64,000 nt of DNA from Lucinisca nassula (Eukaryota > Mollusca > Bivalvia > Lucinida > Lucinidae), in NCBI GenBank assembly GCA_963580285.1, contig OY757014.1, positions 97,943,372 through 98,007,371 on the forward strand. The letters are read 5' to 3'. The translations under genes were made by a program, and so were the position numbers. Shown one piece after another: positions 21,483 through 31,490 of the stretch (the first letter of the stretch is position 1; each line of letters begins with the position of its first letter). The notes under the pieces were generated by a model. That model was not told where the DNA came from. It saw only the letters and a program-made list of their open reading frames with translations, and searched no databases.

Positions 21483-21619
21483 AAACCTACCAGCTAGACT
21501 ACATTAAATCCTTTTTCTACACCCATTAATCTAAGCAAATAAAGGCATTTTGGATCAAAATGGTCTGGAGAAGATGCTTCTTGTATAACACTTTCATTTA
21601 TTATTCATTCGATACATAC

Positions 21620-22468
21620 CTCTTCTGATGATATATCAGATAATGTATTGTTGGTCACCAACTCCTGTGTCGGACTTTCAGCCATCACCTCTTGTGAATC
21701 CTGTCTAAGAGGTACTGGCGGTGCTTCCAAATCATCAAGGTTAAAAAACTCTGCTTCTTCATGATGACCTTGACCACCATAGTCACCTGAAACAGCCTGT
21801 TCATAAGTTGGCAGGGGCTCCATCTTCGTATTTTCATAATCATATAACTCCGGCGAGGGCCCTCGGGGACTCTGTTCAGAATAAGAGCTTTTAACATCAG
21901 TTATACTCATGGGTGCATTTTCATAGTTGCTTAAACTTGCACTAATCTCCATACTCAAAGGTTCATTGACTGTCTTCTCTAACTCGAATGTATTTTTCCT
22001 CTGCTCTAACTCAAATTCCTGTTGCTTAGCAACAGCAGCCATTGCTATGGCATACTGTTCCTCTCTGAGTTTCTTTTCTAGTGTCTCCTGTGCTTTGAAA
22101 GTTTCAATAGCTTCTTCATTTTCATAACTGGTTGCAGATGCCATGGAATCCTGCTTCCTCGGCACAGGAACTGGTCTTTTTGCCACTTTCTTCTTTTCTT
22201 CTGTCTTGGTTGGGGTTGTAAAAGATAAGTCTTCATCACTCTCATAAAAACTGTCACGACGATCAACTTCTTTCACAGGTAGTACCTCCCTTTCTGTCTC
22301 ACCAGTTGAGCTTTCTGATGAGGAACTTGATTGTTTACGTGTCACTGCTGCTGGGAGAACAACCTCAGCAGACACACTAACTGGTTCTGGGTTTACAACT
22401 AACTGACCATCAATAGCATGCTCATGCAGGGAACCAAACTGTTGGGGTGAAACTGAGGCTTCAATCTG
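21620..22468 (-). CDS. MPDZ: MPDZ/PATJ-like gene, exon 6 of window (long PDZ5-PDZ6 linker)
   Basis: An 849-nt, 283-codon exon in one open frame, phase 0 on both sides; donor GAG|GTATGT. Composition differs sharply from the flanks: Glu/Ser/Pro-rich, no repeats. Notable parts are a Ser cluster (KQSSSSSESSTGETE), a basic proline motif KRPVPVPRKQD, a likely helical stretch EEQYAIAMAAVAKQQEFELE, and several Tyr/Pro segments (SPELYDYENTKMEPLPTYE). None is a recognised domain. In MPDZ-type proteins a long unstructured linker separates PDZ5 and PDZ6 and diverges quickly, so position rather than similarity identifies it. The 5' end has a tandem acceptor (CAGCAG), so exons starting at 22468 or 22465 are both in frame. 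Confidence 0.9.
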
Positions 22469-22568
22469 CTGGACAAAATAAAATGGGGGAAATAAAACAA
22501 AAGGTGTCATTCAAGGTCCCAGAAAAAAAAAAGTTTTCAGATGAAAGCTTTTCTTGTTTTTCTTATAA

Positions 22569-22784
22569 TTTAACACTTATCCTGCAGAATGTTTTAATTA
22601 TCCACACTCATTTCTGACTATCAGCCAATCAGATTACATGTTAAAATGTTTTCATTCAAATTCATAACCTGAATGACAAATAGTATAGATCCTGATCAGA
22701 TGGCTTCTTCAGAAGCCATCTGATCTGGATCTAAACTGTTTGCAAAGGTACAGAGGCTGTCATGAACAGCAGAATAAGGGTTAA
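22569..22784 (-). mobile_element. Family A MITE, reverse
   Basis: TTAA at both ends, TTAACACTTATCCTGCAGAA ... GCAGAATAAGGGTTAA, perfect stem GATGGCTTCTTCAGAAGCCA. About 100 bp above the exon acceptor at 22469. Confidence 0.9.
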
Positions 22785-22847
22785 GTTCGGATTTCACACA
22801 CTGTTACCTTTTCCTTTAATTACAACTGAATCACTTTGGAAAGAACT

Positions 22848-23176
22848 TACCATATTTGCTCTAATTACCGCACCATGCCCTTAGTTTGTTCAAAATCGTG
22901 TCAAAAAATCATTGTGAAAAATCTACCTAATTAGCGCACACTGGCTACGGAAAAAAATAGCTTCCGAGATGATGCATACTGATATTTAATGGGATGGAAA
23001 AGGATACTTAAGCATTGCCTTCACTGTTGAAGAAATAACGATAAGTTTTTTATAGATTTACTGTGAGAGCTTCAAGGGGAGGTTACTGTTAAGTGTGCAC
23101 TTATGCATTTCCTTTTCAAAAATAGCTTTGGTGTGCGCTTACACGAGCATGTGCGGTAATTAGGGCGAATACAGTA
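22848..23176. mobile_element. Family P MITE
   Basis: TACCATATTTGCTCTAATTA ... GGTAATTAGGGCGAATACAG. Internal CTACCTAATTAGCGCACACT as in 14298-14627. Confidence 0.75.
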
Positions 23177-23239
23177 TGAGCAAAAGTGAAGGTAAAACTG
23201 ACTGTTGTAAAAGTGTGGGAAAATAGAATGTTTACTACA

Positions 23240-23770
23240 ATTTCCTTATAACACTATTCATTATAATATGGTTTTGGACATAACATGGCTTAAAGATGGA
23301 TCCTAAAAATGTATCGATTATATAGAAGAATCGCCATTCCCGGTCATTTTTCTATAAAATCAATAGATTTTGTTTGGATATACATCAGGAAAACACACCT
23401 ATATAATTTTGACCCCCTTGAACCCCACTTTTATATAGTAAAACTGGCGTTTACAGGGGTAAACCTTATTTTTCTTATTTCTGCTCCAAAAAATAGATTG
23501 TGGGTACTCGTTAGAACCGCCTCATCCTTATTTTTCTTATTTCTGCTCTAAAATATAGATTGTGGTTACCCACAATCAATATTTTGAGCAGAAATTAGAA
23601 AAATATCACAATTTTTCATCTTAAAATTTTTGTTTTTCAGTGATAAAGTTTACAGTGTATTTGCATAGGCGTGTTTTCATAATGCCACATTTGTTTAACT
23701 GAAACAGTTCCAATTTTGAGCCCCGGCAACAGTGTTATAAAGCAGTTAGGGTGTAACTGAAAACAAAATC
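23240..23770. repeat. Family L repeat interrupted by a family C MITE
   Basis: The left part CACTATTCATTATAATATGG resumes after the family C MITE (23383-23684) as GCAACAGTGTTATAAAGCAG. Confidence 0.6.
23383..23684 (+). mobile_element. Family C MITE
   Basis: CATCAGGAAAACACACCTAT ... ATAGGCGTGTTTTCATAATG. The core is partly duplicated (CTTATTTTTCTTATTTCTGC occurs twice). Confidence 0.8.
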
Positions 23771-23954
23771 AGAGCTTTTCATCTGAAAAAAGTTGGAAGC
23801 TGTTCAAAGCCAACAAAACTGTTTGCTGTTCATAACACATTTCTTTTATATTAAAATATGTCCAACACCAGGACATTGATATTTTGAGGAAAAGTTAATC
23901 ACATTTTCTGTAAACCATATTTCAGATTATACAATCCAATACTCTCTGCACATC

Positions 23955-24236
23955 ACGTCAACTAGTCCATGAAATAAACACTCTTAAACCTCACTTTATA
24001 TGGAGAAAACTGGGGTTTAAGGGGGTATATATTATTTTTCTTATTTCTGCTCCAAGACATGGGTTGTGGGTACTTGTTAGAACTGCCTCAATGAGACTGT
24101 TCTACCTTTGTATTGAGGCGGTTCTAACGAGCACACTCAAACTTCGTTTGGGGTAAAAATAAGACAAATATCACAATTTTTCATCAGAAAACGAACTGTC
24201 TTGGAGATATGAAGATTTACTATGTCACAGGGATGT
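23955..24236 (-). mobile_element. Family K MITE, reverse
   Basis: ATGGAGAAAACTGGGGTTTA, core GTTAGAACTGCCTCAATGAG ... GAGGCGGTTCTAACGAG, then TTTTTCATCAGAAAACGAAC and GTGCTATC. Confidence 0.65.
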
Positions 24237-24242
24237 GCTATC

Positions 24243-24486
24243 TTAACCCATAAAATGCCAATCACGACTATTGTCATCTGCTTTACCGTCTGCCAGTTAC
24301 CTTAAAAAAGTAATTTTTTGCCAACAGTGTGGACCCATATCAAACTGCTCCTGTAGGAGCAGTCTGATCTGGGCCCACACTGTTTGCTTGTATGCAAAAA
24401 TATTTTTTAAAAGTTTGCAAATAAAGCCGACCACATAAGCAGACGACATTTTCGGATGTAGTTTTCCTCGTCTTCTTAAGGGTTAA
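24243..24486 (+). mobile_element. Family B MITE, complete
   Basis: TTAA at 24243 and 24483; CCCATAAAATGCCAATCACG ... TTCTTAAGGG; perfect stem CAAACTGCTCCTGTAGGAGC. A type copy of family B. Confidence 0.92.
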
Positions 24487-24679
24487 TTGACTAACGTTGT
24501 GCCTTGAACAGCTGGGACCAGGTAAGTGGTACTACACTAATATAGGTATAAACAATCACCAAACCATACAAAATACAGCAAACCAAACACATACTAACAG
24601 AAATTTAAAACAGATCAAATTAAACTGTTATGTAATGGGGTATCATTTCATTAACCAATCATTAAACTGATATTTATCA

Positions 24680-25045
24680 TAGGATGTCGCTACTGAGAAT
24701 GTAACAATGCCATATATTAAATTCGATAATCCACTAGTGGATTAAATATGCAAATTAGTTAAGATACGTCCCGTAACATGTTACACATACGACGTCCTTG
24801 ATGACGCCACATTTACTAATGGCGGAATATTGACATATTTGTTGAAAAATTGTGCATAAAATGCATTTTAATGTCATATTATAAATAGAATCTTGCATTC
24901 ATGCTCATGTATTATTGAATTTATTAAACTCATTGAGGAAAAGGGATAAAATGCCTGGCAAAGCCTCGCATTTTATCTCTTTTCCTCAACTCATTTAATA
25001 AATTCAATTATACATGAATACTCATGAAAGATCCACTATATCAAT
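24680..25045 (+). repeat. Long-hairpin repeat Q
   Basis: Carries a hairpin of about 85 bp: GAATTTATTAAACTCATTGA + GGAAAAGGGATAAAATGC paired with GCATTTTATCTCTTTTCCTC + AATAAATTC. A second copy is at 36851-37203 and a partial one at 36640-36850. Confidence 0.85.
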
Positions 25046-25129
25046 GTTAAAGATATGTAAGACTGCATACATGTGTGTTATCATTATGTGTAGTATATGC
25101 ACATTATGATAACACATCCGTGTGATATA

Positions 25130-25375
25130 GCTCAAAAAAGACATTTTTTTCTGATGAAAATTTGTGATATTTTTCTTATTTATGCTCCAAACATAGATTT
25201 TGGGTGCTCGTTAGAACCGCCTCATTGAAGTGGTTCTAAAGAGTACCCACAACCTATGTCTTGGAGCAGAAATAAGGAAAATAATGTTTACCCCAATAAA
25301 CCCCAGTTTTCTGTATATATAGTGGGGTTTAGGGGGGTCTTTATTTCACAGACTTGTTCACGTGATGAGAGAGCA
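25130..25375 (+). mobile_element. Family K MITE
   Basis: TTTTTTTCTGATGAAAATTT, core CGTTAGAACCGCCTCATTGA, then GGAGCAGAAATAAGGAAAAT and GTGGGGTTTAGGGGG. Confidence 0.75.
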
Positions 25376-25604
25376 TCATGTTAACAGGTTCATCATGTTA
25401 AAGTATATTTACCTTTGGAAAAATATGGGGTTTACTAGGATGTACACTGTGGTTACTCATTAGGACTGCCTCAATGAAGCCGAGCCTTTCTGGTCACCAA
25501 TGTTATGCAGTGCCTTTTCTTATGGTTTAGCTCTGCCCATTTACAGGTATATCCCAACCTCTTTATAACACTAGTGTTAAGGTCCAAAACATAAGCCATG
25601 CAAG

Positions 25605-26424
25605 TTAAACCTTCTCTTTCTGAATATTCAGTATGGCCACACCCATTTCTGACTTTAGACCAAACAGATTACTTGATGTTTTGTTTGTTTGATTTGAGGT
25701 TTAACGTCCCTGTCAAACACTGTAAAGGTCATTTTGGAGACTTTGCTTCCAACTTTGTTGGACTTTTACCCAACATTGAGATGACATCTCAAGCCCTGCC
25801 GCCAAATGAAACCAATAGGGTTTATAAGCATGAACAGGCCGACTCGCACCACATTGCCTGGGCAGGCTTAGATCCTCTAAGCAGTTTACCAGTACACGTG
25901 TGCGGGTCGGTTTCAGCTCTGCGTTTGTTTGTTTGATTTTAGGTTTAATGTCCCTGTCAACACTGTAAAGGTCATTTTGGAGACACTGCTTCCAATTTTG
26001 TGGGACTTTTACCCGACATTGAGATGAAATGACATCTCAAGCCCTGTCGCCCAATGAAACCAATAGGGTTTATTAGCAAGGACGGTCCGCCTCGCACCCC
26101 GGTTCCTGGACAGGCTTAGATCCCCTAAGCTGTTAACCAGTACTAGTGTGCCGGCCAGATTCAGCTCTGCGGCGAAGCATCATGCAGCCCATATATTTCT
26201 TCAAGCCCCTATGGGCGGGGTTCAGCTCTGCGTGGAAGCATCATGCAGCCCATATATTCCTTCAAGCCCAGATGGGCGGGGGCCGGATTACTTGATGTAA
26301 TTCATTCCTACATATTCATAAACTGAATGTCAAACAGTGTAGATCCAGATGGCTTCTGAATCTGATCTGGATCTACACTGTTTGCAAAGAAAAGGGTTGT
26401 CATGAACAGCAGGATAAGAGTTAA
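25605..26424 (-). mobile_element. Family A MITE, reverse, split by a SINE dimer
   Basis: TTAA at 25605 and 26421. The A sequence runs 25605-25678, is interrupted, and resumes at 26286-26424. The interruption is bounded by GATTACTTGATG at 25667-25678 and 26286-26297, which is single-copy sequence in intact A elements, so it is a true target duplication. Confidence 0.92.
25679..26285 (-). mobile_element. SINE1 tandem dimer, reverse, with 12-bp TSD
   Basis: Two SINE1 bodies head to tail (tails starting at 25679 and near 25924), and the outer end carries a duplicated terminal block (TTCAGCTCTGCG...GGGCGGGG). Flanked by GATTACTTGATG. Confidence 0.9.
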
Positions 26425-26459
26425 CACATGTATGTCTAGTGTCACCAAAACGAGACAAT

Positions 26460-26720
26460 GGCTAACAGTGAAGACCAAGAACAGATGTCACAAAATGTGA
26501 TGTCTGATCAGTGTCTTCACTATTTGCTTAAAAAGATATGATTTTTTGTAAAACTTACTGAAATGAAACACTGGCAAACAGTAAAGACACAGATCAGATG
26601 CTGCAAAATGTGGGGTCTGATCAGTGTCCTTACTGTTTGCTTGAAGTACTTTGATAAGTTTGTTAAACTTACCATTAATAAAGAAGATTCTGAATGTCAT
26701 ACATGTATACAGGTTAAAAA
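26460..26720. repeat. Two adjacent hairpin-core modules
   Basis: GTGAAGACCAAGAACAGATG.../GTCTGATCAGTGTCTTCACT at 26469-26526, and GTAAAGACACAGATCAGATG.../GTCTGATCAGTGTCCTTAC at 26580-26637. They share a GTCTGATCAGTGTC arm and a core unlike families A, B, G and H. Confidence 0.6.
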
Positions 26721-26847
26721 ACTGTGCTACATCCACACCTCAATGTATAGAATACATTTAGGATGGTATATAAAACATAGTGGCAAGTTTTCTATACAAT
26801 TTACACATTTTAGGATCCATTTTTAAACTGTGTCATATCAAAACCTT

Positions 26848-27143
26848 GGCCCCCGCCCATCGGGGCTTGAAGAAATATATGGGCTGCATGATGCTTCCAC
26901 GCAGAGCTGAAACCAACCCGCACACGAGTACTGGTAAACCGCTTAGAGAATCTAAGCTTGCCCAGGCAAAGTGGTGTGAGAAGGTCCGTCCATGCTTTTA
27001 AACCCTATTGGTTTCATTGGGTGACAGGGCTTGAGATGTCATTTCATCTCAATGTCGGGTAAAAGTCCCACAAAATTGGAAGCAACGTCTCCAAAATGAC
27101 CTATACAGTGTTGACGGGGACGTTAAACCTCAAATCAAACAAA
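26848..27143 (+). mobile_element. SINE1 with 14-bp TSD
   Basis: Perfect CATATCAAAACCTT duplications at 26834-26847 and 27144-27157. Full body, tail GACGTTAAACCTCAAATCAA. Among the best preserved SINE1 copies. Confidence 0.95.
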
Positions 27144-27366
27144 CATATCAAAACCTTTTAAAGAAAGTGTTATAAAGAGGTTTAGGTGTATATTCATGGA
27201 CATGTTAAGTTATGTTTACAGTAAAACATGTCCCCTCTAGATCTAGGGGTGCATTGATTTGTGCAATATTTGCATTTCCATGTGCAGAGGCCATGACTTT
27301 TTCAACTTTGTCTACTTTCAGTACCTCAGTGTGGACTGTGAGGATGGCTAGATAGATGTATGGACT

Positions 27367-27640
27367 CATCACGAAAACACGCTTTATAAATCTGACCCCC
27401 TTAAACTTTTATATAGTAAAACTGGGGTTTGCAGGGGTATACATTATTTTTCTTATTTCTGCTCAAAAACATAGATTGTGGGTACTCCTTAGAACCACCT
27501 CTACGAGGCGGTTCTAAGGAGTACCCACAATCTATGTTTTTGAGTAGAAATAAGAAAAATTTTGAAATTTGACATCTGAAAATTATCATTTTTTGGTGGT
27601 GAAAATTACACTGTATTTGTATAGGCGTGTTTTCGTAATG
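27367..27640 (+). mobile_element. Family C MITE, complete
   Basis: CATCACGAAAACACGCTTTA ... ATAGGCGTGTTTTCGTAATG; core TTAGAACCACCTCTACGAGG. Confidence 0.88.
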
Positions 27641-27644
27641 TGAT

Positions 27645-27735
27645 GGATACATGTACGGACTGATGGATAGAGAGATGTACAGACTGATGGATAGATGTAC
27701 GGACTGATGGATAGATGTACAGATGGGTGGATTTA
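27645..27735 (+). repeat. Minisatellite, about 20-23 bp unit
   Basis: GATGTACGGACTGATGGATA repeated about four times with small changes. Confidence 0.85.
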
Positions 27736-27941
27736 TTCAAAGACCCTCAAACCGTATGGTAGATAGTGTCTAAGATTATCATAAGCATCTGGAAACTGAA
27801 AGCTTCAGAGAATACTTCCTGATCACTTTCATTTTTACTTTTCAGACATTTTTTTTCTCACATCAAATTATGCATGATTTTGACATTCCCCATGCAAACT
27901 AACCAACAAAAATAATATAAACAACATGCAATATCACAGAA

Positions 27942-28020
27942 ACAAGAGCACCGCATGCGGGTGCCAATGCTCGGCTGCACCCTCTTTTCATAATGAACAA
28001 CTAGTCCGAGTTTCAAGTAA
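27942..28020 (+). mobile_element. Helentron-like 5' end
   Basis: ACAAGAGCACCGCATGCGGG and GTGCCAATGCTCGGCTGC match the 5' end at 15670. No matching 3' end could be placed, so the element is truncated or diverged. Confidence 0.6.
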
Positions 28021-28261
28021 ATATGTTCAGTAAAGACAGAGATGTTACAAAATGTCCACGTTTTTGCACGAAAACAGCCGAGCTAAAAATGTGCAGAATA
28101 AAAAATATCATGTATTTCTGCTTTGAATGTTTTGTTCTATTGCTCACACTTGTCTGTCATTCAACAACACGACGTAACAGAAACTCACTTTTCTTAATAT
28201 TAACCTTAAAAACGCCAATCAAAACTATAGAAGCTGGGATTCTGAAATATTTTTAGAGAAC

Positions 28262-28328
28262 TCAAGACTTCACATTTCATGTGAAACTTCTGCTTGGCAG
28301 AAGATTCACATGAAATGTCAGGTCTGAT
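28262..28328. repeat. Palindrome related to 54180-54545
   Basis: CACATTTCATGTGAAACTTC ... GAAGATTCACATGAAATGTC inverted repeat, the same words as in the array at 54180. Confidence 0.65.
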
Positions 28329-28413
28329 TATCTCCGAATGATTTACTTCTGAAGAACAATTTCTTTCTGTTTTTCCTCTTTAAGAGTTCATCAATTTAGA
28401 CACTAATATAGAG

Positions 28414-28540
28414 GATTTGTTTGATTTGAGGATTAATGTCCCCTTCAACACTGTAAAGGTCATTTTGGAGACGTTGCTTCCAATTTTATGGGACTTTTAC
28501 CCGACAATGAGATGAAACGACATCTCAAGCCTTGCCGCAC
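28414..28540 (-). mobile_element. SINE1 fragment, reverse
   Basis: GTTTGATTTGAGGATTAATG ... GACATCTCAAGCCTTGCCGC. Confidence 0.75.
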
Positions 28541-28574
28541 TTATATAGAGGAAAACAAAGAAAAGTTCATTCCC

Positions 28575-28778
28575 TTAATCCTTAACCTGCTGAATATTTA
28601 AATTTGCCATACCCACCACTGATTATCAACCAATCAGATTTCTTGATGCAAATCATTGAAACAAATTCATAAACTGAATGGCTAACAATGAAGATCCTGA
28701 TCATTCAGAAGCCATCTGATCTGGATCTGCATTGTTTGAAAGATCAGACACATCCGGGCTCAGCAGGACAAGGGTTAA
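28575..28778 (-). mobile_element. Family A MITE, reverse
   Basis: CTGCTGAATATTTAAATTTG ... CTCAGCAGGACAAGGGTTAA. The core is damaged (TGATCATTCAGAAGCCATC). It ends 80 bp from the exon 28858-29136. Confidence 0.82.
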
Positions 28779-28857
28779 GTACAACCATACTGATTCTTTC
28801 TTGTCAAATGGGCAAATATTCAAGAATAGGTACCATTATTATAAGCCGGATACCAAC

Positions 28858-29136
28858 CTGATAATCGTCCAATGGTTCCACAGTTTCAGCAGGTTCCGAA
28901 AATTCCTGATTTGGGGCCCCTGAGAATGGCAAAGGTTTCGCAACCCCTATTTTCACAACCCCTTTAGGAGCCCCTTTCAGAGCTTGCACGGCTTCATCTA
29001 AAGTGGCATTCTCCAAGTTGGCGTCATTGACAAAGATAAGCCGGTCCCCTGGAACTAGCCTCCCATCAAGCTGGGCTACACCTCCTGGTACCAGGCTTCT
29101 AATAACTATCAACATCTTAGCAGGATTAGCTGGATC
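28858..29136 (-). CDS. MPDZ: MPDZ/PATJ-like gene, exon 5 of window (PDZ5, main part)
   Basis: A 279-nt, 93-codon exon. It opens DPANPAKMLIVIRSLVPGG, then VAQLDGRLVPGDRLIFVND, ENATLDEAVQALKGAPKG and VVKIGVAKPLP: a complete PDZ core from beta2 to beta6, highly similar to PDZ5 of MPDZ/PATJ. The last 20 residues (EFSEPAETVEPLDDYQ at the end) are the start of the long linker to PDZ6. The acceptor is TTTCAG. The donor best fitting the frame is CAG|GTTGGT, weaker than the other donors; a GTATCC four bases further on would break the phase with the next exon. A MITE ends only 22 bp upstream of the acceptor dinucleotide. Confidence 0.95.
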
Positions 29137-29159
29137 CTGAAATTGCAAAACTCTTTATA

Positions 29160-29736
29160 TTAATCTGAAAATGTTGTCTGCTTCTGTCGTCTGCTGAATT
29201 TTTTTTTTTTTTCTTTTGGTTTGGGTTTTACGGCCCTTTCAAGATTATTTCACTCATGTCGAGCCGATCGTTAATCAGAGGTGGGCAAAAACCGGAGTTG
29301 GGCAAAAGCCGGAATACCCGGAGAAAAACAACCTGACCTTCCGTTGCAGAACTTGGCGTCTCACATGTGGCCCGAGCGAGGCTCGAACCTACGGCGGTGA
29401 GAGACCTAATGACTAAGAGTCAGCGCTCTTATCCACTAGGCCACGGAGGCCCGTTCTGCTGAATTTTGTTTTGCAAACTTTTTAAAAATATTTTTGCATA
29501 CAGGCAAACAGTGTGGTCTCAGATCCGACTGCTCCTACAGGAGCAGCCTGATCTGGGTCCACACTGTTTGCAAAAATGACTTTTAAAGTAACGAGCAGAT
29601 GACAAAGCAGATGACAAATTAGCCTCAGTACTTCTCCATATCTGGGTCAACATTGTTTGCAAAAAAATTACTTTTAAGGTAACCGGCAGACGGCAAAGTA
29701 GACGACAATTGACGTGATTGGCTTTTTATGGATTAA
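29160..29736 (-). mobile_element. Family B MITE, reverse, with SINE3 inside and an internal duplication
   Basis: TTAA at 29160 and 29733. Perfect core stem CGACTGCTCCTACAGGAGCA. The right arm words GGGTCCACACTGTTTGCAA and GGGTCAACATTGTTTGCAA occur twice, so the arm is duplicated. SINE3 interrupts the left arm. Confidence 0.88.
29203..29454 (-). mobile_element. SINE3 (tRNA-derived) with 13-bp TSD
   Basis: Flanked by TCTGCTGAATTTT at 29190-29202 and 29455-29467. The complement begins GGGCCTCCGTGGCCTAGTGG (A box) and has GTAGGTTCGAGCCTC (B box). The body is unlike SINE1 and SINE2, and the 3' end is a poly-A tract (T run on the plus strand). Confidence 0.93.
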
Positions 29737-30123
29737 TCCTTAAAGCACCAAAGATAATCATAGACGAGTGCACGATTGATTGATTGTTCTTGGTTTAATA
29801 ACACGTCAACCTTTGTGGGTCAATATGTGTCTCCCAGAGAAAGGGAGGAAAGAGATTGTAGAGACAGTACAGGAGATGAAATGCGGGAATCTGGAGAAAG
29901 ACAAAACTGAATGGAAGTATTGAAACAGAGAAATAACAACATCCACCCCCTCTACCCTTACCTTCTGCAAGGACAGCAGGCCTTGCCCTACTGATGGGGT
30001 GGGGATCTGAATCGTTTCTGAGATATATGGCCTTTTATGAAGATGAGAGGCGGGACATTGCCCCAGCACAAAGAGACCCCAGGCTGGTGTGACTGAATTA
30101 GTCTTACCATAAGGAACATGAAT

Positions 30124-30190
30124 ATACAGTCCAAGTTGTATTAAGAAAGCACCTTAGGGATGATCAAAATGTGCTTGCCTAAGGTTGTGT
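30124..30190. repeat. Family R MITE fragment
   Basis: TACAGTCCAAGTTGTATTAA and GATCAAAATGTGCTTGCCTA match 13902-14087. Confidence 0.65.
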
Positions 30191-30195
30191 TTCAT

Positions 30196-30970
30196 TTCAA
30201 TTGAGGTTTAACATCCCTGTCAACACCATTTAGGTCAATGGAACCAAAACGCTTATATGCATTTGACATCTGACTCACACCACTTTGTCTGGGTAGGCTT
30301 AGTCTCTGATTGGGCCCATCAGAGTCTAACTTGGTTTTCTTTTGCTCCAGCATTTCAGTGGTTTGTTGCTGTCGAGTTCTCACCTTTGTTTCATTTCTGT
30401 GGTTTTTTGATTTTTGTGTTCTCGGAGATGTTGCACTGACGAGTTAGGAAGCCTTCATGTGGACTGAATAAATTATTTGTCTAAATTGCGACGGAATCAA
30501 GGGCGAGGATTGCAGCCGGGTAAAACTGATTAAACCCCCCACCCCCATTCCAAGGCGGTTCTTCTGTTGCGGTTTATTATTGTTATGGTCCCCCGCCCCC
30601 ATTCCAAGGCGGTTCTTCTGTTGCGGTTTATTTTTGTTATGGTTTGTTTTTGAGTGTGTGTATCGCTTATACTGTATCTTTTTGTTTTGGATAGCCAAAT
30701 GGCCATTTTGTTGGAAAGTAACAGTCCTTTTGGCTTTCCACTATTGATGTTTCCATTAGGGTCTTGTTATTTAACGTTTGTTTTTCTTTCCCTTTGGTGT
30801 TTCTGAAGGGTGGTGTGGGTTAACTGTATTGATTCCTGATCTTTGCTTTCAGTTCTATTTTAGTCCTTCTAAGCAGTTTACCAGTACTCATATGTGGCCA
30901 GTTTCATGTCTGCGTGGAAGCACCATGCAGCCCAATCTATTTCTCCAAGCCCTGATGGATGGGTGTGGTA
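30196..30970 (-). mobile_element. SINE1, reverse, split by repeat D
   Basis: The first part, 30196-30303, ends TGTCTGGGTAGGCTTAG. The second part resumes at about 30869 (TTCTAAGCAGTTTACCAGTA). An intact SINE1 runs GGCTTAGATCCTCTAAGCGG, so the break is precise. Confidence 0.8.
30304..30868 (+). mobile_element. Unclassified repeat D, forward copy inside SINE1
   Basis: Inverse of 6015-6545. Short repeats of TTAGTC are seen on both sides (GCTTAGTCTC and TTTTAGTCCT), a possible TSD of 4-6 bp. Contains a 64-bp direct duplication around CATTCCAAGGCGGTTCTTCT. No conserved full-length frame. Confidence 0.7.
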
Positions 30971-31004
30971 AAACCACTATGACTGACTGTCAAGGTATGT
31001 CTAT

Positions 31005-31417
31005 ACAAGAGGACCATGATGGTCCTAATTCGCTCACCTGAGCTAAGAGATATACCTGTGGGTCCCAGGGTGGGGCAATTTTTTTAACAATCTCGGTAGA
31101 CCCTGGCGTGGGGGCATTTTTCGAACCAGGGCTATAATTTGAACAAACTTGGTAAAGGTCCACTAGATGAAACTTCATACAAAATATCAAAGACCTGGGC
31201 CAAGAAGATTTTTAAAGGTTTTCCCTATATAAGCCTATGTAAAACCAGTTGGCCCCAAAGATCATTTCTGCCAAGTCTGGTCAAAATCTGTTCAGTGGTT
31301 TATGAGGAGATGTGGTTTAAAGGAACTGTGAATGGACGAATGGACGGACGGGTGGAAGACGAAGTACGGTGAGCGATCACAATAGCTCCCCTGGAGCCTT
31401 CGGCTCCGGTGAGCTAA
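31005..31417 (+). mobile_element. Short Helentron-like element (deletion derivative)
   Basis: 5' ACAAGAGGACCATGATGGTC then CGCTCACCTGAGC, little more than one unit of the 166-bp type core, GGACGGACGGGTGG, then AATAGCTCCCCTGGAGCC and CGGCTCCGGTGAGCTAA. About 410 bp, and it has both ends. Confidence 0.8.
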
Positions 31418-31490
31418 TAAAACAATTTCTTGGTCCAAAAAGTGTTCAAGCAATTAACTTAATTGGTATGTTTCTCTAAATTATACATAC

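Noticed and set aside
21685..22266. Other open frames (60-70 codons) over the linker exon on both strands
   Set aside because: Shadows of the 283-codon frame, which alone fits the splice phases.
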